From Amborella trichopoda (taxonomy: Eukaryota > Streptophyta > Magnoliopsida > Amborellales > Amborellaceae), in the NCBI RefSeq assembly GCF_000471905.2, contig NW_006500031.1, positions 3,623,428 through 3,687,427 on the forward strand: DNA of 64,000 nt, written 5' to 3'. Made by a program: the position numbers and the translations under genes. Positions 59,801 through 64,000 of the stretch are shown here, one piece after another. Below the pieces are notes generated by a model. It saw nothing but the letters and a program-made list of their open reading frames with translations. It searched no databases and was not told where the DNA came from. Positions within the stretch are counted from its first letter, which is position 1. Every line of letters starts with the position of its first letter.

Positions 59801-62528
59801 CATACAACTTGGACATTCGATTGACAGCCAAAGCAATTTATTAAAGAGCAATGGAAGGCACAAAAGAAATCCAACACAATAGTTAAGATTGATATGGCAC
59901 TCAAACAAATGCAAATGATCAGCCATTCTGCCAAAAAACAGTTGAACCAGCTTGACATTCAATACCAATATATGATATACCTTCACAAGAAAAATGTTAG
60001 CAGCTGAAACTTCCTCCAAATACTTTTTGTGAATAGAATCTAAGTACAAAACCTCAGTGTACTTTTCGGATTTTGCCCGTGCCTGTGCCTTCAAAACCTA
60101 TAGATAGATAAAACAATGAGCACATGAAGCCAACAAAAATCCAACAGGAAACTTGCGACCAAAAAAATAGAATATTAGATTGTCATGCTATCTTGTTGGC
60201 AGAGAGAAAAAATAGTACAAGTAATTGATAACAACAAAATCCAAAGAGAAAAATGAGAATGTAGATGCAACTGCAGTGGGATTATGCTCCAATTAGGCCA
60301 AGGAGCACCACTGCCAACCTAACTTCAGACACACATCTAGGAAGTAGCATTGGACTTCTTCTCAATGAAATTTATTTTTCCTCATTTTTTTTGCATGCAA
60401 CCCCAGGTTGCCCACCCGCAGTCCTCAGGCCAGCGAACACCCTGAACACCTAGGGCATGCCACTTCAAATAAAACACTGATCAAACTTTTTTTTTATAAT
60501 AGGTTGAACCAACGACCCATGATGGGAGCACAATTATTAATGAAGACAAAAATAATCGACTACTAATTCAATCAAATCCAAGTTCTTTAAGAAAACATAG
60601 GTTCTCATGCACTGGAGAAGAAATACTTCAATGTTTCTTGAAATTTCCCAGAAATTTCACTTTACAAGGAACATTTGTCTTTCTTGATTTTCAGCCATCC
60701 AAATCACACCCGCTTTTAGGTAGCATCAATCAACCAGACAGGGTGCGGCAGGGCTTGGTAGAAGCGAACTTAGATGCCTCTCGTCCTGCAGTGCCCGGAT
60801 AGGAAATCCAAAAACAACCTCATTCAAAGGTCTGTCTGGTCCTCTCTTCCCCCGCTGCGGATGTCCTACAGTGGAGTAATCGTACTGTCAGTCTCAGTTT
60901 AGTGTTCCTTTCTGCCGCTATCTACTGCAGGACCTCCGTCCCCGGACAGGAAGCCGGAGGCCTGTCGCCGCAGCTACAAGGTGCAGGGATCCCACGGAGG
61001 TTAAGGCTGGCCCCTTAGGTCCGAAGCTGTATGCCACTCCTGCGCATGGTGTCTATAGACCTGCCACTCCAGCACCGCGATCGAACATTGGAGGCTGGGC
61101 CTCTATCTGTTGGAGGACACTGAGAAAAAGGAGCCATAGGCAAGTCTTGTCAAAGCCCAAGCTGATGAGGGTTTTTTGCTCTTGTGAAGCTCCAAGCGAG
61201 AAGATGTGTAGCCTAGCAGCCAGTGGCGAGCAAAGCCAGTGGTAACAACAAGCAAACAAAGCCCTCTAAACTATTGGGAGCCTCTTCTACACAAGCCATT
61301 GGCCAATTCTTGTCAAAGCCCTCAACAACGAGGGCTTTTTGCTCTTGCTTTGCTAGTGGTAGCAACTTCCAATTGTTTAGGGTGCTTAGATTCCTGTGCT
61401 ACACATCAAAGCACTCGCTCCGTTAGGGGGCGGCAAAGCACAAGTTTGAGAGTGCTTTGCCGCCCTCACCTCGTAAGTGCTTCGCCGCCCTCACCACGTA
61501 AGTGCTTTGATAATCCTGAGATGGCTACTTGTGGCCCAGCGTCTGGAGGGACTTCCATTCAGTTGCAATTCCTTTAGGGCGTACCTTAGAAAGGGGCTTG
61601 CCGCCCCTTTGATGAACAGCCTCTAGCATAATATTATTCACCAGCCAAACACTTCAGAAAGAATAGTTCCTTCACTGGCATTTTTTCTTTGTGCCTCTAA
61701 ATATATTCAAGAACCTAACACCTAAGTTTCTTATCATAAGATTGCCAATTATATTTGTGACAAAGATGGCAAATCTTATGAAGGCATTTGGTGCCTTTGT
61801 CACCTTTCTTCAGCCATTTAACTCTAACCCATTCATGCCAACTGATATTTGCTTGACTAACAATATGTTAAAGCCATTTTGTGGAGATTTAGAAACAATT
61901 AGTTTACAAAGCCAACGATCCTGTATAACCACGTAACTTCAAAAGAACCTTTAAACATTAATAATATTCTTCTTAATCTGTACATCTTCGTATGAAAAGG
62001 TATCTAACTTTAGATACTGAATTTCCTATTTCTAATCATTAGTAAGACTTGAGAAAGAATAATCCACCCAAATCTTACTAAGCAAAACTTTCTAATGGAT
62101 ATTAGAGACATAATACAGCAAAAAATACCAAGAAGCCAAAATCTGCAAAATATTATAGTCAAAGATCAGGCAAAAATGATGAGATCAAAACGTTTCTTGG
62201 GAAGGTACCCATGCTAAAATGACCAAGGAGACAACACACTAACAGGAATGGCTATAAGAATCATACTGCCTCAAGGATTCCACTTGATAAAGTAGACAAC
62301 TATAACAGCAACAAACTTCAAAGTATCATGCATCTAGTCCAGTTCTTAATATTTGAAAAGGAAAAAATAGGTGCAAAATAAGGAAAAATAACAGGTGGAA
62401 ACTGAAAGATTAATGTAAGGCTTCCTTACTGCTGCATAGTTTCCTATTGTCTTTACACCACCAGTCCCACCTCGAGTGGCACGATGAAACTCAGTATCAA
62501 CCAACAAGCTTATCGGAGCCAAACCTTC
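44702..62528 (-). CDS. BCAT: Branched-chain amino acid aminotransferase (BCAT), C-terminal five exons
   Basis: A PLP-dependent fold-type IV enzyme that reversibly moves the amino group of Leu, Ile or Val to 2-oxoglutarate. Plant forms act in mitochondria, plastids or cytosol; the targeting end is outside the window, so the location is unknown. Exons (minus strand): 62528-62430, 60097-59981, 47431-47336, 46468-46356, 44822-44702. All introns have GT/AG borders and all exons join in frame (phase 0, the last junction phase 2), giving 181 codons to the stop. GGTGGVKTIGNYAA holds the Schiff-base Lys. LEEVSAANIFLVK holds the conserved Glu, and GTILPGITR and the FCTGCAVVVSPVG segment are cofactor-phosphate regions. 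The usual length is about 350-410 residues, so roughly the C-terminal half is here. Odd points: Cys instead of the usual Thr in FCTGTA, ATRGG instead of ATPGG, and an unusual tail, GWVVAVEK. Probably functional, since the splice sites and frame are intact. Confidence 0.94.
44823..46355 (-). other. BCAT last intron
   Basis: 1533 bases. I see no inserted element with clear ends. An open stretch at 45815-46065 has no family I know. A G-rich run 'ggtggggaggggggt' lies at 45661-45680. Confidence 0.6.
46356..46468 (-). CDS. BCAT: BCAT exon VEERPIPVEELFEADEVFC
   Basis: 113 bases (37 codons plus two bases). It reads VEERPIPVEELFEADEVFCT then GCAVVVSPVGSITYERK. The usual FCTGTA is FCTGCA here (codon TGT). 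Acceptor 'atgcag', donor 'GTAAGC'. Its first 20 or so bases have an inverted near-copy in the upstream intron (46633-46654). Confidence 0.94.
46448..46812. repeat. Tandem duplication with inverted exon copy beside a BCAT 3' splice site
   Basis: A block of about 151 bp occurs twice in the intron (46474-46624 and 46661-46811). The spacer between the copies holds a near-perfect reverse complement (21 of 22) of 46448-46469, which spans the first 21 bases of the exon and one acceptor base. A second inverted pair, 46621-46637 against 46678-46694, flanks it. Confidence 0.85.
47336..47431 (-). CDS. BCAT: BCAT exon GKTILTPPIKGTILPGITR
   Basis: 96 bases, 32 codons, phase 0. It contains TPPIKGTILPGITR, the loop near the cofactor phosphate, and SIIDVAQNEGYK. 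Acceptor 'aatag', donor 'GTACTC'. The preceding intron is 12.5 kb. Confidence 0.94.
48430..48612. mobile_element. MITE-like fragment rich in 'CCTAGGC'
   Basis: 'gcctaggca', 'aggcggttaaaa' and their complements recur within 180 bp, similar in style to 43545-43910. Ends and target duplication are not clear. Confidence 0.32.
48660..49120 (+). mobile_element. Endogenous pararetrovirus fragment (Caulimoviridae-like), fossil
   Basis: A short piece of reverse transcriptase running into RNase H: VYIDDILVFSKSLEDH at about 48699-48740, FLGIILDNQGIRLQEHI at about 48838-48880, and GILNYGRNFIPNLSKKE at about 48993-49043. The NYGRNFIPNLSK wording is that of plant caulimovirids rather than of gypsy elements. 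No terminal repeats. Only a fragment with several breaks; it lies in the BCAT intron in the opposite orientation to the gene. Confidence 0.7.
49230..49560. repeat. Purine-rich simple sequence
   Basis: Dominated by 'agagag', 'gagaga' and poly(T)/poly(A) runs, with 'agggggggg' at about 49422. A short 'gata' microsatellite follows at 49648-49665. No gene. Confidence 0.7.
51468..53196 (+). mobile_element. Short non-autonomous LTR element (TRIM-like) nested in element B
   Basis: Two LTRs, 51468-51962 (495 bp) and 52674-53196 (523 bp), both start TGATGCA and end CTACATCA. A tRNA-Met type primer-binding site TGGTATCAGAGC lies at 51965-51976, and a purine-rich 'gggagaa' just before the right LTR. 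Only about 711 bp lie between, with a short gag-like frame and no polymerase. The right LTR has a small internal duplication ('gggtttatcttttcaacaat' twice). The flanking 5-mers (ataag / acagg) match at 3 of 5, so the duplication is decayed. Confidence 0.85.
51998..52690 (+). pseudogene. gag-like coiled-coil frame of the TRIM-like element (fossil)
   Basis: It opens with MPLKANQANPALAMENHWG. Heptad-like repeats EVREMNQEMNQRMQ and QLDQRLQRLENN predict a coiled coil, part of it in a local tandem repeat of about 63 bp. The motif RPRDFSIKIDLPKFHGQ resembles the start of a gypsy-type Gag. No pol. Broken at least once. Confidence 0.55.
53905..53916 (+). other. Primer-binding site of element B
   Basis: 'TGGTTTCAAAGC', a diverged form of the tRNA-Met site, one base after the LTR end. 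Confidence 0.6.
54691..54784 (+). repeat. 48-bp tandem duplication in element B
   Basis: 'ttcatc.tggaattctgcaa' followed by 'tatgatatattttgttacat', twice at 54692 and 54740. Confidence 0.88.
55911..56269 (+). repeat. 180-bp tandem duplication in element B
   Basis: Copies start at 55911 and 56091, both 'tgtggtttgatca', and end 'gttaaagactcca' / 'gttaaagcctcca'. Differences are scattered along the copies. Confidence 0.9.
57181..57285 (+). repeat. 52-bp tandem duplication in element B
   Basis: Two copies containing 'atggcacttggatatgtggt' and 'gttgtatggct', at 57181-57232 and 57233-57285. Confidence 0.85.
57573..57581 (+). other. Polypurine tract of element B
   Basis: 'agtgagaga', matching the tract before the element A 3' LTR, immediately before TGTTGGATTTTTG. 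Confidence 0.72.
57582..59532 (+). repeat. 3' LTR of element B
   Basis: It aligns with the 5' LTR from TGTTGG to the 'tagaaaa' segment near the end. A TATA box TATAAATA lies at 58953-58960, followed by CT-rich sequence and 'agggtggcatgcaacc'. The exact right end is 59520 or 59532. Confidence 0.83.
58953..58960 (+). promoter_or_regulatory. LTR promoter TATA box (element B)
   Basis: TATAAATA, same position as in element A. The element points opposite to the BCAT gene that contains it. Confidence 0.6.
59981..60097 (-). CDS. BCAT: BCAT exon VLKAQARAK...NIFLVK
   Basis: 117 bases, 39 codons, phase 0. It contains VLKAQARAKSEKYTEVLYLD and KKYLEEVSAANIFLVK, with the conserved EEVSAANIF block. Acceptor 'atag', donor 'GTATAT'. 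The next intron carries the nested transposons. Confidence 0.94.
60690..61620. other. GC-richer insert-like block in a BCAT intron
   Basis: Clearly richer in GC than the AT-rich intron around it. It contains two related copies of a segment with 'tcttgtcaaagccc' and 'ttttttgctcttg'/'ctttttgctcttg' (61145 and 61308), and 'agtgcttcgccgccctcacc'-type short repeats at 61435-61510. There is no recognised protein or terminal repeat. A nuclear copy of organellar DNA or an unrecognised transposon are both possible. Confidence 0.45.
62430..62528 (-). CDS. BCAT: BCAT exon with the PLP lysine
   Basis: 99 bases, 33 codons, phase 0 at both ends. It reads EGLAPISLLVDTEFHRATRG then GTGGVKTIGNYAA. The Lys at 62451-62453 matches the cofactor-binding Lys of BCATs (YKLGGNY in the human enzyme). 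Acceptor 'cag', donor 'GTAAGG'. Confidence 0.94.
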
Positions 62529-64000
62529 CTGATACAAGAAGAATGTAATTCAAATTAAAATGAAATAGAGATCAAGCATCGTAGTAAAAAAAAAACGTTT
62601 AGTCCAAATGAATGTGGAACATCTGCTCTCTTCAAACAAGGAACAGAGAGTGAAAGACTAAATTATTCATGGCTAACGTAATGCACAATTTAAAGGTGAG
62701 GAACAAATCAAAGTAACACCACGTCTTTACTCACAAACTATCCCCGTCAAAATAAATTAATGCTTTTTAATGCCATCATTTTTATCAGATATGCCTCGGA
62801 TGATGCTAACCTTTACCTTATTACACAAAAATACATCATACCACTTGATTTAACTTGACGGACACTCAATGACTGAACATATTTTCTTTAATGGATTTAA
62901 TACACTTCTCTTCAATCAAGAGAAATAGTAGGTTCCAAATAGTAAGTATACATTGTGCAGGTAAAAAGATGATAACGCTCAATATCTTATTATTACATGG
63001 TGCTTAGTAGGAGGAGACTCCAATAGAGCTCCACCGTTAATAAAGAACTCCAAGTAAAGTTTTCTGGTGCTTAGCAAACAAAGGTGGATTGTAAGCAATT
63101 AGAATGATTACATAGGGTTAAAATGTAAGGTACGAAGTAACTAGATCCCTTTTGCATGCTCAACCCCATACTCCAAGTGCCATTTTTTGTTTTAAATGCA
63201 TGGTTTAACACCACCCTTGATTTAAAAAAGCCAAAAAACGAATTTGATCCTTATTTTAAAAAAGCAAAAAAAGAAATTTGATCCTTATTTTAAAAAAGCT
63301 AAAAAAGAAATTTGACTTGACCTCATAGCATTAAGACCATCCCCATTGTCTATAGACAAGTCATAAGAGACCATACAGATGAATACGGTGCCTTCATCCA
63401 GGGAAACAACATCAATAAAAAGAATCCCAGAGTCACACTTTATAACATCATCGAAGTTAAGTTTCCTAAGGCAACAGAGGTGCCCATGGAACTGATCGCT
63501 TCAAGGACGTACTTATGAGCGAGATGGTTTACAAGAAACAGCAGAGAAAGAGCAATTTAGAAGGAAGCACTGAACAGGAGTAAAATTGCTTAGCCAATTA
63601 TCAAAATTATTTTCCTTTAGTTCGTCAATATGTTCAAAGTCATCCGGTCAAAGAGGCAAGTCCACTGAGGAGAACGAATTACATTTCAAATCAAAGTGCT
63701 ACTTAAGAAGCTAAAAGGTTAACCATCCTAAGAGAAATGCAGCCTCTTCACTGTTAAATTCTCACAATTAGCAATTTGTTAATAAAAAAATTGCCATAAA
63801 AGGATACCATTTAGGAGTTATACCCAATTTCCAAATTTCAAAGGTTGAGAAGGAAGAATAAAATACTAAAAGCCATCTCCTAAGAGATTATAAAATAGGT
63901 TATGAAGCAAAAAGATCTGGCGCATGAAAAAGTATACCAACAGTTGAGATGCATACTATTCAAATTACCAATACTAGATGGTATTTAGTATATTATTTGA
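62529..64000 (-). other. BCAT intron upstream of the PLP-lysine exon (incomplete)
   Basis: No further BCAT exon is readable up to the window edge; the expected preceding block (FLIYVSPVGNYFK-like) was searched for by eye and not found. A three-unit, about 35-bp tandem repeat ('cttattttaaaaaagc') lies at 63217-63315. Confidence 0.6.

Larger units (their letters stand above)
47432..59980 (-). other. BCAT 12.5-kb intron holding nested elements
   Basis: It contains a 'cctaggc'-rich MITE-like fragment, a pararetrovirus scrap, purine-rich simple sequence and copia element B with a smaller LTR element inside it. About 9.4 of its 12.5 kb is element B. Confidence 0.85.

Overview
This is a plant nuclear window, almost certainly from a flowering plant with a repeat-rich genome. 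It holds one recognisable host gene, a five-exon part of a branched-chain amino acid aminotransferase (BCAT) on the minus strand. The gene's large introns, the Ty1/copia and Ty3/gypsy Tat-type LTR elements, plant L1-type LINEs with a C-terminal RNase H, and the hAT and MITE-like pieces all fit a plant. I cannot name the species. There are no bacterial features, no tRNA or rRNA genes and no CRISPR array. Bases 13142-13779 are an assembly gap.

Layout. 1-6533: broken copia element A, whose 5' LTR runs off the window and whose 3' LTR is about 2 kb. 7076-8365: 5'-truncated LINE, minus strand. 8366-14240: mostly unrecognised sequence with one degenerate 148-bp tandem repeat and the gap. About 14241-40742: one old LINE split by four events. 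These are a 1.6-kb non-autonomous hAT element with an 8-bp target duplication (14492-16103), a solo LTR (18245-18907), a 70-bp-arm inverted duplication (18955-19098), and a roughly 20.6-kb Tat-lineage gypsy element (19546-40100) with LTRs of about 3.7 and 3.9 kb. 40850-41350: a second LINE scrap. 41840-43400: a degenerate 'AGAGAGAAACTATCTCA' array. 43545-43910: MITE-like sequence.

44702 to the right edge is the BCAT gene, read right to left. All five visible exons join in frame with GT/AG borders. They carry the PLP lysine and end in a stop codon. The 5' part of the gene lies beyond 64000. Its 12.5-kb intron (47432-59980) holds an endogenous pararetrovirus scrap and copia-family element B (50121-59532). 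Element B shares its LTR family with element A but has no recognisable gag-pol. Its 5' LTR carries a smaller nested LTR element (51468-53196).

The features most worth a second look are: (i) the array of short hairpins separated by pyrimidine tracts in the U5 of the Tat LTR, 5 copies against 9 in the two LTRs, with paired substitutions in the stems; (ii) a possible antisense transcription unit between pol and the 3' LTR of the same element; (iii) an inverted copy of a BCAT exon start placed in the adjacent intron, where it could fold over the 3' splice site; (iv) an unusual Cys at a normally conserved PLP-contact position of BCAT.
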